The notes: a model not told the origin generated them from the letters alone. Positions 1 through 12,045 are shown, counted from the first letter of the stretch. The stretch is DNA of 64,000 bases from Pseudomonadaceae bacterium SI-3 (GCA_004010935.1 CP026511.1:2294001-2358000), one strand, 5' to 3'. Numbers and translations are program-made.

Positions 1-626
1 CCGTCATCGTGCAGGATTCGCACGTAGTTGCCCGCCGGGTTGGGCATCCGCCCGTGCTGTCCATCGCGCGCTTTCAATACCGTTCCCGCGCGCGCCGCAG
101 CGATTGGTGTGCCTTCCGGCATGGCTATATCGACGGCGTAGCGGCCTTTGGGTGAGGTGTGGCTGTAATCCCCGCCAGCGCCCTGGGAAATGGAGAACGG
201 ACCGCCTTTCCAAGGCAGGGCATAGGCATAACCGCCAACAGAACCCTTCTTGCCTGGCTCCGGTGAGTAGATCAACGAATAGCTGAACGACTGCTGGTAC
301 ATCAGTGGATAGCCGGCTTGGCGTTTGCGAAGCGTGGCAATGCGCATGCGGGTCCGTGCGGGGACCGTCTTGCGAACCACGCCTTTGCCAACGCCCGTGA
401 CATTGACCATGTGCGTCAGGCGCAACACGACTTCGACGGGAACGTCCGTATCGTTGCGCACATCCATCGCTTTGCCCGACCCGATCCGGTTGACGAACAG
501 CTTCACAGTGCCGGGCTTGGCGGCGGGGAGCGTCGCGTTGCTGATGGTCCCGCCGGCAAGCGAGGGCAGGGTGGCGAGCGAGCACAAGGTTAGAAGGACG
601 AAAGAGATCAGCCGAGTAAGTTGCAT
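1..626 (-). CDS. M23-family peptidase (LytM-like), 3' end outside window
   Basis: Secreted zinc peptidase of the M23/LytM family, expected to cut peptidoglycan cross-bridges in the periplasm. The first 208 residues are present; the frame runs off the left edge without a stop. Residues 1 to about 25 form a signal peptide (hydrophobic core, then a small-residue cleavage region). A beta-rich region follows, and the M23 core begins near residue 140. His156 and Asp166, followed by the AMPEGTP stretch, match the H...D metal ligands of the family; the later HxH ligand would lie beyond the edge. The start was set at an ATG that gives the signal peptide. It is transcribed away from the glycogen/trehalose operon and so is a separate unit. 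Family assignment is firm; the exact substrate is not known. Confidence 0.85.
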   Translation of the reverse strand, partial: MQLTRLISFVLLTLCSLATLPSLAGGTISNATLPAAKPGTVKLFVNRIGSGKAMDVRNDTDVPVEVVLRLTHMVNVTGVGKGVVRKTVPARTRMRIATLRKRQAGYPLMYQQSFSYSLIYSPEPGKKGSVGGYAYALPWKGGPFSISQGAGGDYSHTSPKGRYAVDIAMPEGTPIAAARAGTVLKARDGQHGRMPNPAGNYVRILHDD

Positions 627-807
627 AAAAAAAGTGATCCGTCACGGAAGGGACACTCTGCCCGCGGCTGGCAGGAACAAATCCGTTGGGTTCATGAACA
701 CCGCGCTGTGGGTTGGGACTTGGGGCGCATTGCGGGGTTCAATACCGCACGTCGAGATCAAACGAACGGTTGAGTGATTACATCGATAGTGCTCTGTAGA
801 TATGAAA

Positions 808-828
808 AAGCCCCGTTATCCGGGGCTT
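808..828. terminator. Intrinsic terminator between glgX and the M23 gene
   Basis: A seven-base-pair stem (AAGCCCC and GGGGCTT) with a six-base loop, flanked by an A-run on the left and T-rich DNA on the right. It lies about 40 bases past the glgX stop, so it most simply ends the glgA-to-glgX operon on the minus strand. It could act in both directions. Confidence 0.7.
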
Positions 829-869
829 CTTCAATTACTTCGACTCAGGCCAAGGCTAGCGCTTTAGCT

Positions 870-3020
<2,151 letters not shown>

Positions 3021-3125
3021 GAAATCTCCGATGGCAACGCTAGGTAGGTGCTGTGCAAGGTGAAGAGTCGTCACAGCCCGCCAACCCTCTGCGAGGGCTG
3101 GTTCGGATTCGTGGCGCGGTGTCTT

Positions 3126-3518
3126 TCAGCTTTCTTTCTTGGCTCGGGGCGCGCGAGTCTTCTTCACGCCTTCCGGTGTGCCTTCGGCAGCGTCGGTACC
3201 CGCCTTGGCTTTAGGGCGCGCAGCTCCCTTGGTTGGGGCGACCGCTGGCTTGGCTGGTTTGACGTCTTTCGGTTCTTTGCTGTCCTTTGCAGGCTTGGCT
3301 GCTTTGGTCGCCTTGGCTGGTTTGTCAGCAGGCGTTGCATCCGTTGGTTTGGTGACTGCCTTGCGGGTTTTTGCTGGCTTGGTATCGGAAGTGTCGTTTT
3401 CCGCCTCGGCCAGCTTGCGTGCCATCGCCCAATGGCGTGCATCTTCACCGTGCGGACGGCCTTCTGATACCCAGATGTCATACGCCAGTTCGCGAATGCG
3501 CTGCTCTTGTTTAGTCAT
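3126..3518 (-). CDS. DUF2934 protein with Lys/Ala/Pro-rich tail
   Basis: A 130-residue protein. Residues 1-40 match the DUF2934 pattern (short helical segment with an IRELAYDIWVSEGRPHG-type core). The remainder, about 45-130, is a low-complexity basic tail of repeated KPAK/KAAK-like units resembling histone H1 or AlgP-type tails. The start ATG overlaps the treY stop by four bases, so the two are translationally coupled. Its place inside the trehalose/glycogen operon is conserved in Pseudomonas. No enzymatic residues are visible; the tail suggests binding to nucleic acid or another polyanion, which is inference. The function of the DUF is unknown. Confidence 0.8.
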   Translation of the reverse strand: MTKQEQRIRELAYDIWVSEGRPHGEDARHWAMARKLAEAENDTSDTKPAKTRKAVTKPTDATPADKPAKATKAAKPAKDSKEPKDVKPAKPAVAPTKGAARPKAKAGTDAAEGTPEGVKKTRAPRAKKES

Positions 3519-6331
3519 CGTTCTGATTCTCCTGTTGAACTGTTTGTTAGCTGTAAAAGCGCAAAAGGCAGATGCTGCAAAATTTCAGTCACGCTCAACC
3601 CTTCTTGTTTGGGTGTGACTGCCATTCCGTCAAAAAGTCGCTCCATCGCATGACCGCTCAGCGCATCGGGCAATCGAACGTGGGTGTCGCCCCAGCTCGC
3701 GGCCGGAATACTGGGTGTCGTGCTGTCGCCGAGCAGGCCGCTGGCCAGACGCGCTGCTACCACAATCAACCAACTGCCATCGAGCTCACGGGCAAAGGCG
3801 ATGAGGCTCTCGGCGTGCTCGCCCTCGACCTTCAACGGCAGGTAGCGGCCCGCGGTGAACAGCTGAGGTTGGGCCCGACGCAGCTTTAGCGTGCGCGCGA
3901 TCAGCCATTGCTTGATGCGCCCGTCCTGCCAGTTCTTCATCAGTTCGGTCGGCTGGGCATCCGGTTGGAAGGTGGCGCGACGGCTATCGAAATCGACCGG
4001 GCGGCGGTTGTCAGGGTCGACCAGACTGAAATCCCAGTAGTCCGTACCTTGATAGAGGTCGGGCACGCCTGGAGTGGTCATTCGCAGGAGCGTTTGAGTA
4101 AGGCTGTTCAGCGCGCCGGCAGGCGCCAGCTCGTGGGCAGCCGCCGCGATGTCGTCCCGCAGCGTTTTGCACTCGTCACCCAGAAGCAGCGCTCGCAGGT
4201 AATGCTGGCACGCACCTTCGTAGTCACTGTTTGGATCGGTCCAGGTGCTGCGCAACTTGGCCTCGCGTACGGCCTTTTCCTGCCATTGGATCATCCGCTC
4301 GCAGAAGGTCTCCATGGCCGGCTTGTCGTCGGTGTTCAGATCCAGCGGCCAGCAGCCGAGCAACACCTGAAACAGCAGCGTTTCATCGCCAGCAGAAGGC
4401 GCCGGCCCATCGGGCAGTTCCTGACGCTGGCCATAGGCGAGTTGGCGCCAGTGGCGCACTTTGCTGGCGTACCATTCGGCACGCTCGCTGATCACGGTCA
4501 TCCGAGCACGGGTGTCTTCGCCGCGTTTGTGGTCGTGGGTGGCCGTCGTCAGCAAATTTCGAGGGAAATGTTCGGCACGCGCCAGGCACTCGGCATGAAA
4601 GGTGTCGACAGGCGCGCTGAAGGTCTGCGGATCGAAGCCAACGTCGTTGCGCGACAGCAGCGCGCCGGAGCGGTAGCAGGCGGTGTCTTCCACGGCCTTG
4701 GCGGCAGCCGGCGAGGTTAGCTGCTGGAACCGTGTGCAGGCATATCGGCGGATGCGCCGTGCAGGTCCCGGCGGCAACGAGCGAAGGTCTTCGCCGCCCA
4801 ACCATCGATCAAGGTGATCGAGTAGCGGCCAATCGGCCTCTCCCAGTGTGGTGCGGGCTGCGGCCAACGCTTGTTGGAAGAACGGCTCGTCGGCCTCGCG
4901 CCGACCGCGCGCGGCAATGTAGGTGCGATACACGGGGAAGTGAACGATCAGCTCGAGCAACGCGCGGCGGATAGCGCCCAAGGTGATGTCCCGGGTCATT
5001 ACGTCATGCCGCGCAACCTGTAGCAGTGCCTGGGCGACGGTTTCGAAGTCGCCGGCCAGCGGTCCGGTGAGTACCAGTTGCCGAGCCTGGCGGACCTCTT
5101 CCATGAAATCGGCGGGGCGGTCGGCGGTTTCGCTCCACAGCGAGCAGAGGACGGATTTGCCAGCTGGATCGTGCTGCAGCAAGGACACCTGATTCATGAA
5201 CTCATAGCCGGTGGTGCCATCAACACCCCAGTCATCATGCAGGCGCTCACCTTCTGCGAGAATCTTCTCGACGTAGATCGGCACATGATCCTGTTCCGCG
5301 CCTTGGGGACGCGCGGCATTCAGCCGGTCGACACGGCGCCGCAGACGGCGGCAGTAACCGCGCGGATTGGCCAAGCCGTCGATATGGTCGATGCGCAGTC
5401 CGTCGACCAATCCTTCGCTGATCAGCTCGAAGATCTTCGCGTGGGTTTCCTCGAATACCACCGGCCGTTCGACACGCAGGCCACCCAGCTCGTTGATATC
5501 GAAAAAGCGGCGCCAGTTTATGTCGTCGCCTGCGGTGCGCCAGCTGGCCAGACGATAGTGCTGCCGCTCGAGCAGCCCGTGAAGCCGCTTGAAGCCGTCT
5601 TCGGTGGTGGAGTCGTAGTGCCGCAGCGCACTTTCGAGTGTCTGCCGTGTGGCGCTGTCTTCCAGCAGTCGCGCCAGATCCGCGCGCAGCTGGCGGGCGG
5701 TTTGGTACGGCGCGGGCTCGGTCTTCAACGCGTCGAAATGCTGCGCCAGGGTGCGCAATTCCGGTTGGTCGGTCAGGCGCAGGATTTCGCCGTAGGTCGG
5801 TGGCGAAATCGGGAAGCGGTGCTCGTAGTGCTCGGCATAGAAGGCGCCGTTATCGATGTCCAGCTTTAGGGGGATCTTGCCTTGCTGCAAGGCTTCGCCG
5901 TAGTCACTGCCGAGGAACGGAACCAGCAGTTGGCCTTCAAGCAGCGGATCAGGCGAGTTCCACTGAATGTCGAAGAACTGCGCATAGGGGCTACGGCGGC
6001 CCCATTCGAGCACGTCGAGCCACCAGGGATTGCCCGAGCCACCCACCGCCATGTGGTTGGAGACGATATCGAGTATCAGGCCCATCCCTTTGGCCCGAAG
6101 GGCGTCGACCAGGCGGCGTAGTGCCGGCTCGCCGCCCAGCTCGGGATTGATCCGGGTAGGGTCGATGACATCGTATCCGTGCATCGAGCCGGGGCGGGCC
6201 GTCAACAGAGGCGACGCGTACAAATGACTGATGCCCAGGTCAGCGAAGTAATCGACCAGTGCAGTGGCATCGTCGAGGGTGAAGTCACGATGGAACTGCA
6301 GTCGCAACGTGGCGCTAAGGTCTCTCATCAA
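3515..6331 (-). CDS. treY: Malto-oligosyltrehalose synthase TreY
   Basis: Cytoplasmic GH13 enzyme that isomerises the reducing-end alpha-1,4 bond of a maltodextrin to alpha-1,1, making the substrate that TreZ cleaves to free trehalose. The 938 residues are somewhat longer than the commonest forms. Family marks: RDFTLDDA near 15, LDIVSNHMA near 88-95, GLRIDH with nucleophile Asp315, YVEKIL with Glu355, and a THDHKRGED segment in the C-terminal half. Two adjacent ATG codons compete for the start (6331 and 6328); the first overlaps the malQ stop by four bases. It sits between malQ and the DUF2934 gene, with overlaps at both ends. Confidence 0.95.
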   Translation of the reverse strand: MMRDLSATLRLQFHRDFTLDDATALVDYFADLGISHLYASPLLTARPGSMHGYDVIDPTRINPELGGEPALRRLVDALRAKGMGLILDIVSNHMAVGGSGNPWWLDVLEWGRRSPYAQFFDIQWNSPDPLLEGQLLVPFLGSDYGEALQQGKIPLKLDIDNGAFYAEHYEHRFPISPPTYGEILRLTDQPELRTLAQHFDALKTEPAPYQTARQLRADLARLLEDSATRQTLESALRHYDSTTEDGFKRLHGLLERQHYRLASWRTAGDDINWRRFFDINELGGLRVERPVVFEETHAKIFELISEGLVDGLRIDHIDGLANPRGYCRRLRRRVDRLNAARPQGAEQDHVPIYVEKILAEGERLHDDWGVDGTTGYEFMNQVSLLQHDPAGKSVLCSLWSETADRPADFMEEVRQARQLVLTGPLAGDFETVAQALLQVARHDVMTRDITLGAIRRALLELIVHFPVYRTYIAARGRREADEPFFQQALAAARTTLGEADWPLLDHLDRWLGGEDLRSLPPGPARRIRRYACTRFQQLTSPAAAKAVEDTACYRSGALLSRNDVGFDPQTFSAPVDTFHAECLARAEHFPRNLLTTATHDHKRGEDTRARMTVISERAEWYASKVRHWRQLAYGQRQELPDGPAPSAGDETLLFQVLLGCWPLDLNTDDKPAMETFCERMIQWQEKAVREAKLRSTWTDPNSDYEGACQHYLRALLLGDECKTLRDDIAAAAHELAPAGALNSLTQTLLRMTTPGVPDLYQGTDYWDFSLVDPDNRRPVDFDSRRATFQPDAQPTELMKNWQDGRIKQWLIARTLKLRRAQPQLFTAGRYLPLKVEGEHAESLIAFARELDGSWLIVVAARLASGLLGDSTTPSIPAASWGDTHVRLPDALSGHAMERLFDGMAVTPKQEGLSVTEILQHLPFALLQLTNSSTGESER

Positions 6332-8403
6332 TGTTTGCTTCCAATGGCCTGCTTGCGCGCATTGGAGAGAAGCTCCAGGCGGTGCGAACAGGCGGGGTCG
6401 TCAAGCAGGGTGGCGCTATCGCTGGGGTAGCGGCGCCGCCAATTGGGATGGGTGTCGACGATACCGGGCATGTTCGGTTGTTCGAGCAGGCCCAGGGCGT
6501 CTTCGACCGGAAACAGCACCAACGGCGCTGGCGAGCGTCCGAGGCATACCGCGCAGGCGTCGGCCAGGACGTCGGGATCGGCGAGGTCGCCCTTGATGCT
6601 CGGCGCATACTGTCGCAACAGCCGCAGCAGCCCGGCGCGCTCGCGCTCGCGTTCCTCCAGCTGCGCCGGGCGCTCGTCTTCACGGTGCTGGCCGACGCGG
6701 ATACGCCAGTCGATATCGTGGGCCTTCCACCAACCTTCGATGGTGGGCAGGTCATGCGTGGTGGACGTAGCGATTGCGCTGGCGGGCCATTCTTCGAGCG
6801 GCTTGAAAGTGCCGTTGTCATCGCGTTCGAAGAACAACACACGCATGCCCAGCAGCTTGCGCGCCGCTAACTTTCCACGCAGCCCTTCGGGCACGGTGCC
6901 GAGGTCTTCACCGAGCACTACGGCGTTGCGCCGCCAGGCTTCCAGCGTGAGCAGGCGCAGCAGGTCATCGAACGGGTAGTTGAGGTAAGCGCCTTCGGTA
7001 GGGCCAGCGCCCGCCGGCATCACCCACAGGCGCATCAGGCCCATCACATGGTCAATGCGTATGCCACCGGCATGCGCCAAATTAGCCCTTACCATTTCGA
7101 TGAACGCGCGGTAACCATGGGCCTTCAAGCCCCATGGGGAGAACGCTGAGATTCCCCAGCTCTGCCCCTGGCGATTGATGATGTCTGGCGGTGCACCCAC
7201 GCTGAGCGCTGCCAGCACTTCATCCTGGCGGCTCCAGGCCTGACTGCCGCCACCGTCGGCTCCGACGGCCAGATCGCTGATCAGGCCGATCTTCATTCCG
7301 GCACTGCGCGCGGCAATCTGGGCCCGCTCAAGTCCACGGGCGATCAACCATTGGCAGAACGCGTAATAGCTCACGTCGGAGGCGTTTTGTTGAGCGAATT
7401 GTTCGACGGCGGGGCCCTGGGGCGTGCGGTATTCCTCAGGCCAGTCACGCCAGTGTTGCGGATAGCCTTCGGGACTGAGGAGGGCGGCGTGTAGCGCCTC
7501 GAAGCGGCAGTGGTTTTCCAGCGCTTCACCACCCGCGTCGCGGAAGCTGTCGAAGTCTGCCTGCTGAGCGTTGCCGCCTGTGGAGAAATCCTCGTACAGC
7601 GTGCGCAGTAGGCACTGTCGGGCTTGCGAGGCGGCGTCCCAGTCGATCAGTTCGAGCGACTCGAGGCGCTCCAGCTCGTCGGCAAGTCCGCAGGACTCGA
7701 TTGCCATGCGCAGCGGCTTTTCACCCAGCACGCTGCCAGGTGCGCTGTGCAGAATGTTGTAGAACAGCCGGCTCGACGGTGAGTACGGGCTGTATTGCTG
7801 GCTGTTGCCTGTGAACATCGCATGCACAGGGCTGATGCCCAAAGCGTCGGCTCCGTGTGCCGCCGCGTTGCGCGCAACCGCTTCGAGCGCCTGGGTATCG
7901 CCGAGCCCGCCGTCACCCGAACGCCGCAGCCCGTAAAGCTGCACCGTGACTCCCCAGGCAGCCGGGCCAGCCACGTCCTCGACGCTTGGGCAGGCGACTG
8001 GCGCAACGGCGAGCGTCAGCTGCTGGTCGGCGATGTTCAGCTGGTGATAGCCGGGCACATCAATGGCGGCAAGGCGTGACTGGGCGTCCAGGGTGCCGTT
8101 CTGCTGGCTCCCGTCTTCGAGCGTCAGGCTGTAACGGGACGATGGTTCAAAGTACTGACTGAGGTCCAGCGGTGCATTCTGGTCGAATGTCAGCAGCGGT
8201 GGCACGCTGGCCGCCCCTGCGCCGGTGTCAAGTTTGTCCAGGCTGCGTTCGATCTGATCATCGCTTTCGGCTGGTAGCCCCAGCCCGTCAAGCACTGCAC
8301 GCAAAACCTCCGGCTTGACCCGTTGATCCTTGCCGTCTGCATCAACCCATTCGATGGACAGGCCAGCCGCCTCGGCCAGGCGGTTCAGTCGTTCATCGCT
8401 CAT
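6328..8403 (-). CDS. malQ: 4-alpha-glucanotransferase (amylomaltase) MalQ
   Basis: GH77 disproportionating enzyme that moves alpha-1,4-glucan segments between chains, lengthening short maltodextrins left by GlgX and TreY/TreZ. The protein has 691 residues, in the size class of the proteobacterial MalQ that carries an N-terminal extension (here about 1-150). Catalytic regions: LISDLAVG near 375, GIRIDH with nucleophile Asp451, GEDLGTVPE with Glu499, and TTHDLPT near 550. The ATG overlaps the treZ stop codon by one base. The gene lies in the middle of the operon and is probably co-translated with its neighbours. Confidence 0.95.
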   Translation of the reverse strand: MSDERLNRLAEAAGLSIEWVDADGKDQRVKPEVLRAVLDGLGLPAESDDQIERSLDKLDTGAGAASVPPLLTFDQNAPLDLSQYFEPSSRYSLTLEDGSQQNGTLDAQSRLAAIDVPGYHQLNIADQQLTLAVAPVACPSVEDVAGPAAWGVTVQLYGLRRSGDGGLGDTQALEAVARNAAAHGADALGISPVHAMFTGNSQQYSPYSPSSRLFYNILHSAPGSVLGEKPLRMAIESCGLADELERLESLELIDWDAASQARQCLLRTLYEDFSTGGNAQQADFDSFRDAGGEALENHCRFEALHAALLSPEGYPQHWRDWPEEYRTPQGPAVEQFAQQNASDVSYYAFCQWLIARGLERAQIAARSAGMKIGLISDLAVGADGGGSQAWSRQDEVLAALSVGAPPDIINRQGQSWGISAFSPWGLKAHGYRAFIEMVRANLAHAGGIRIDHVMGLMRLWVMPAGAGPTEGAYLNYPFDDLLRLLTLEAWRRNAVVLGEDLGTVPEGLRGKLAARKLLGMRVLFFERDDNGTFKPLEEWPASAIATSTTHDLPTIEGWWKAHDIDWRIRVGQHREDERPAQLEERERERAGLLRLLRQYAPSIKGDLADPDVLADACAVCLGRSPAPLVLFPVEDALGLLEQPNMPGIVDTHPNWRRRYPSDSATLLDDPACSHRLELLSNARKQAIGSKH

Positions 8404-10184
8404 TAAGACACTCCTGCAGAATCAAGCAAATACATCCTGGCGGTGTGCGCAGGTATCGTGTCAGTGCCGCCTGAATCGCCTTCACGGCTGCTGTGCAGTA
8501 AGCGCGTATTCGCAGCGGGCGGCGTAACGGCAAGGTCCTTGCCGCTCAAATTGAGCTCCAGGCGCAATTCGCTGCCGTCGCCCAGTTGCCAACGCGCCAA
8601 CGCAGCGGCTTCGCCCAAGGCTTCAGCGCCGAGGAAGCGCGAGCCTTCCAGGCGCGGCACGATTTCGGCGTGGCGAAGCTGGAGCAGCTGGCGATACAGG
8701 CGCAGCCATTCGGCGTGTTCAGGCTCGTCGCGCTTGCTGAAATCAGGTTTGGAGGCCTCGTATGTCTCCAGCGCGTTTGGATCGGGAATGCGCTCGCGGG
8801 TGTGCTCGTCGGCGAATTCGGCAAATTCCGCAAACTCGCCGCGGCGCCCCTCGCGTACGGCATCGGCTAGCTCGCCGTGGTGGCTGGTGAAGAACAGGAA
8901 GGGCTCGCGTGCGCCCCATTCCTCGCCCATGAACAGCAGCGGCACCATGGGGGAGAGCAGCAGCACGGTAGTCGCCGCCTTCAAGGCATCCGCTGGCGCC
9001 AGGTTGATCAGGCGTTCGCCGAATGCCCGGTTACCCGTCTGGTCGTGGTTCTGCAGAAACAGGACGAACGAAGTGGGGGGCAGGTGGCCGCTCGGTTCGC
9101 CACGCGACTCGCCTCGCCGATTCTCATGGCCCTGGTAGATGAATCCTTCGCCCAGGAAGCGCACCAGCTTGTTGGTCGAGTCCTTATGGTAGTCGCCGTA
9201 ATAGCCCTGGCTCTCGTCGGTGAGCAGGGTGTGCAGGACGTTATGGCCGTCGTCGTTCCACTGGGCCGTAAAATCGTCCGCGAGCAGGCTGGCTAGGTTG
9301 TGTTCGTTCTCAAGTACCAAATGCACATGGCGACCAGGCTCCACTTCCGCACGCACGCGTTCAGCCAGTTCAGGCAGGAAGGTCCGGTCTGGAATGGCGT
9401 GGACAGCGTCCATGCGCAGCCCGTCGAAGCGATAGTCCATCAACCACATCAGCGCGTTGTCGATGAAGAAATCGCGCACTTCGCGGCGGCGGAAATCGAT
9501 CCCGTCCCCCCAAGGCGTCTGCTGGTCGTGGCGGAAGAAATGCTTGGCGTAACGGTGCAGATAATTGCCGTCCGGGCCGAAGTGGTTGTAGACCACGTCG
9601 ATGAACACCATCAGGCCCAGGCCATGGGCGGTGTCGACCAGGTGCTTGAGCTCATCGGGTGTGCCGTAGGAGGCCTCCGGCGCGTAGATCAGGACGCCGT
9701 CGTAGCCCCAGTTACGGTCACCCGGAAATTCGGCGAGCGGCATCAACTCGATAGCCGTGACGCCGAGATCAGCCAGCGCCTGAAGACGTTGTTCGATCCG
9801 AGCATAGCCGCCATAGCTGCCAACGTGTAGCTCGTAGAGCACGGTTTCGTGCCAGGGTCGGCCTTGCCAGTCTGAATGGTGCCACTGGTAGGCAGCAGGA
9901 TCGATCACGACGCTCGGATCGTGAATGTCGGCCGACTGCGCTCGAGACGCCGGATCCGGCACCTGGAGCTCATTGTCGATCAGGAAACTGTACTGTGTGC
10001 CGGCGCCGACATCGGCCTCGACGCTGTACCAGCCATCAGCGCCTTCCTGCATGGGCAGCGTATCGCCGCCAGCTACCACCAGGCTGACGCTTTGCGCGTC
10101 TGGTGCCCAGAGCCTGAACCGGGTACGGGAATCATCCAGTAGCACCGGTCCGTGTTGCCCGTTGCGGGCGGGCCTATTCTGCAT
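8403..10184 (-). CDS. treZ: Malto-oligosyltrehalose trehalohydrolase TreZ
   Basis: GH13 hydrolase that releases trehalose from malto-oligosyltrehalose made by TreY; together they form the TreY/TreZ route from glycogen to trehalose. The 593 residues comprise a CBM48-like N-terminal domain (about 10-95) and a TIM barrel. Visible motifs: FIDVVYNHFGPDGN near 194-207, FDGLRMDA with nucleophile Asp259, LVLENEHN with acid Glu292, and the QNHDQTGNRAFGE segment near 380 that is characteristic of TreZ. It begins 12 bases after the glgA stop, so it is the second gene of the operon. Confidence 0.95.
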   Translation of the reverse strand: MQNRPARNGQHGPVLLDDSRTRFRLWAPDAQSVSLVVAGGDTLPMQEGADGWYSVEADVGAGTQYSFLIDNELQVPDPASRAQSADIHDPSVVIDPAAYQWHHSDWQGRPWHETVLYELHVGSYGGYARIEQRLQALADLGVTAIELMPLAEFPGDRNWGYDGVLIYAPEASYGTPDELKHLVDTAHGLGLMVFIDVVYNHFGPDGNYLHRYAKHFFRHDQQTPWGDGIDFRRREVRDFFIDNALMWLMDYRFDGLRMDAVHAIPDRTFLPELAERVRAEVEPGRHVHLVLENEHNLASLLADDFTAQWNDDGHNVLHTLLTDESQGYYGDYHKDSTNKLVRFLGEGFIYQGHENRRGESRGEPSGHLPPTSFVLFLQNHDQTGNRAFGERLINLAPADALKAATTVLLLSPMVPLLFMGEEWGAREPFLFFTSHHGELADAVREGRRGEFAEFAEFADEHTRERIPDPNALETYEASKPDFSKRDEPEHAEWLRLYRQLLQLRHAEIVPRLEGSRFLGAEALGEAAALARWQLGDGSELRLELNLSGKDLAVTPPAANTRLLHSSREGDSGGTDTIPAHTARMYLLDSAGVS

Positions 10185-10196
10185 TGATCAACCTCA

Positions 10197-11747
10197 TTAG
10201 ATAGTGGCACTGACCTCGCGTCGTCCGCCCAACAGGCGTTGGTACAACCGGTCATAAGGTTCGATCGCGTGGCTCCAGAAAAATCCCCCGCTCATTGCAC
10301 GGCAGCGCATGGCATTGAGCAATTGGGCGTTCTGATGCACCGCCAGGGCGCGTTCGACGGCGCCGTGATAGCTGTCGACGGTGGCTTCGCTGAACAGGAA
10401 CCCGGTGACGCCGTCATCAATGCTGTCCGCCAGGCCGCCGGTGCGGTGGGCTATCGGCAATGACGCAAAGCGCTGGGCGTACATTTGGCTCAGGCCGCAA
10501 GGCTCGTAGCGTGACGGCATGAGTAGGAAGTCGCTGCCAGCGAACAGGCGTCGAGCATCGGTTTCGTTGAAGCCAATATGCGCGCCGACATGGCCGGGGA
10601 AACGTTCGACTAGGCGCCGCACTTCGTCTTCGATATGCGGATCACCACGGCCGAGAATGGCCAGCTGGCCGCCGTTCTCGACGATGGTTTCGGCAACCGC
10701 GATGGTCAGGTCGATGCCTTTCTGGTGCACCAGGCGGGAAACCACCGAAAACAATGGACCGTTGCCTTCGACCAGGCCAAAGAGTTCACGTACGTGTGCC
10801 GCGTTTGCGTCTTTGCCGGACCAGTCATTTGGGCCGAAAGGGCTGACCAGATGAGAGCAGCTGCGCGGCTCCCAGCTTTCTTCGATGCCGTTGAGCAAGC
10901 CGGTGAGCAGGCCCTGGCGCGCCTTCATGCTGAGGAAACCTTCCATGCCGCAGCCGAATTCCGGCGTGGTGATTTCCTGCGCGTAGGTCGCGCTGACTGT
11001 GGTGACGTGGTTCGCATATGCGATACCGGCCTTGAGCAGCGACAGGGCACCGTAAAATTCCATGCGCTCAGGCCCGCAGCCTTCCAGCGGAATTGCCAAC
11101 GACCGGCGCAGGCTCATGTCGATGTTGCCCTGGTACGCCAGGTTGTGAATGGTGAATACGCTTGGCGTGGTCAGACCACGCCAGTGCATGTAGGCGGGTG
11201 TGAGCCCAGTCGGCCAGTCGTGGGCATGGACCAGATCAGGCGTCCAGCGAATACCTGCCGTGCCATCGGCAATATCGGTTGCTGCCATGCACAGGCGGGC
11301 AAAGCGCACCGGATTATCCGGCCAATCCTGGCCATGCTCATCGCCATACGGTAGGCCGTCGCGCTCGTAGAGTTCCGGGCAAACCACCACGTAGATGATC
11401 AGGCCATCCGGCATGTCTAGGCGGCCGATTCGGCTTGGTGGCAGATCAGCGTGGGAGATCACGCTGCCAACGATACGAATCGGCTCGCCGCACTGCATCA
11501 CTTGTGTGTAGCCAGGAATGAGCACGCGCACGTCATGCCGATCACCGAGGGCCCGGGGCAGGGCTGCGGACACATCGGCCAGGCCGCCGGTCTTGACCAG
11601 GTCGGTCAATTCGGACGTCACAAAAAGAATTTTTTTCTTCTCGTCCTGGGTGCTGCGCAATTGCAGCAAGGGACGTTCAGCTGGCGGCGCCAGGCGTTGT
11701 GCAATGTTAAAGCGGACAGGGCGGGTGTCCACAGCAGCAATACTCAT
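10197..11747 (-). CDS. glgA: Glycogen synthase GlgA
   Basis: GT5 retaining glucosyltransferase that extends alpha-1,4-glucan from a nucleotide-glucose donor. The 516 residues include about 35 N-terminal residues before the Rossmann core. Family motifs: KTGGLADV at 52-59 (donor phosphate loop), VHAHDW near 175, SRLVHQKGIDL, and PSRYEPCGLSQ near 415 with the conserved acidic residue. It is the first gene of the six-gene operon, so polymer synthesis and conversion to trehalose are transcribed together. No glgB or glgC is present in the window. The start ATG has a GAGGTAAATT-type site before it. Confidence 0.95.
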   Translation of the reverse strand: MSIAAVDTRPVRFNIAQRLAPPAERPLLQLRSTQDEKKKILFVTSELTDLVKTGGLADVSAALPRALGDRHDVRVLIPGYTQVMQCGEPIRIVGSVISHADLPPSRIGRLDMPDGLIIYVVVCPELYERDGLPYGDEHGQDWPDNPVRFARLCMAATDIADGTAGIRWTPDLVHAHDWPTGLTPAYMHWRGLTTPSVFTIHNLAYQGNIDMSLRRSLAIPLEGCGPERMEFYGALSLLKAGIAYANHVTTVSATYAQEITTPEFGCGMEGFLSMKARQGLLTGLLNGIEESWEPRSCSHLVSPFGPNDWSGKDANAAHVRELFGLVEGNGPLFSVVSRLVHQKGIDLTIAVAETIVENGGQLAILGRGDPHIEDEVRRLVERFPGHVGAHIGFNETDARRLFAGSDFLLMPSRYEPCGLSQMYAQRFASLPIAHRTGGLADSIDDGVTGFLFSEATVDSYHGAVERALAVHQNAQLLNAMRCRAMSGGFFWSHAIEPYDRLYQRLLGGRREVSATI

Positions 11748-11914
11748 AATTTACCTCTCCCCAAGCGGCCAGCGTCTCTAGCAGGCCTGCTATAAGCACG
11801 TTTCTTCCACGCAGCACCACTCGGAGCGCTGCAAACCATGAGCACGGCAAAGCTGATTTTTTGTACTGGAGCCGCGCGAGGAGCGGCGTAGAGCTGCGCT
11901 GGCCCTACTTGAAA

Positions 11915-11941
11915 CCAGACCCGGACGCTGTGAAATAGTTC
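11915..11941 (-). promoter_or_regulatory. Candidate AlgU-type promoter for the glgA operon
   Basis: On the minus strand GAACTA, 16 bases, then TCTGG, against the AlgU (sigma-22) pattern GAACTT-N16/17-TCTGA: one mismatch in each box. It lies about 170 bases upstream of glgA. Trehalose and osmoprotection genes of Pseudomonas are commonly under AlgU or RpoS, which makes it plausible, but the match is imperfect. Confidence 0.3.
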
Positions 11942-11969
11942 TCGCCTTTAGACGGAATACGGAGGGTTG

Positions 11970-11997
11970 GAACTTTGCCTTAGGGGATCGCCTCGGA
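11970..11997 (+). promoter_or_regulatory. Candidate AlgU-type promoter for the CinA-C gene
   Basis: GAACTT, 17 bases, then TCGGA on the plus strand: a full -35 match and one mismatch in the -10 of the AlgU pattern. It sits about 50 bases upstream of the CinA-domain gene start, a normal leader length, and faces away from the similar candidate upstream of glgA. Confidence 0.4.
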
Positions 11998-12045
11998 AAT
12001 CTGACTGACGCGAGCTTTTTCAAGCTGAAAGCCGGAGCCAATACC

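Noticed and set aside
3139..3618. Ala/Leu-rich plus-strand frame resembling a membrane protein
   Set aside because: It is the complement of the Lys/Ala tail of the DUF2934 protein; the apparent hydrophobicity is an artefact.
3908..5869. Open frames of about 270 codons on the plus strand (3908-4720 and 5078-5869)
   Set aside because: Both lie antisense within treY and show no family resemblance or ribosome site.
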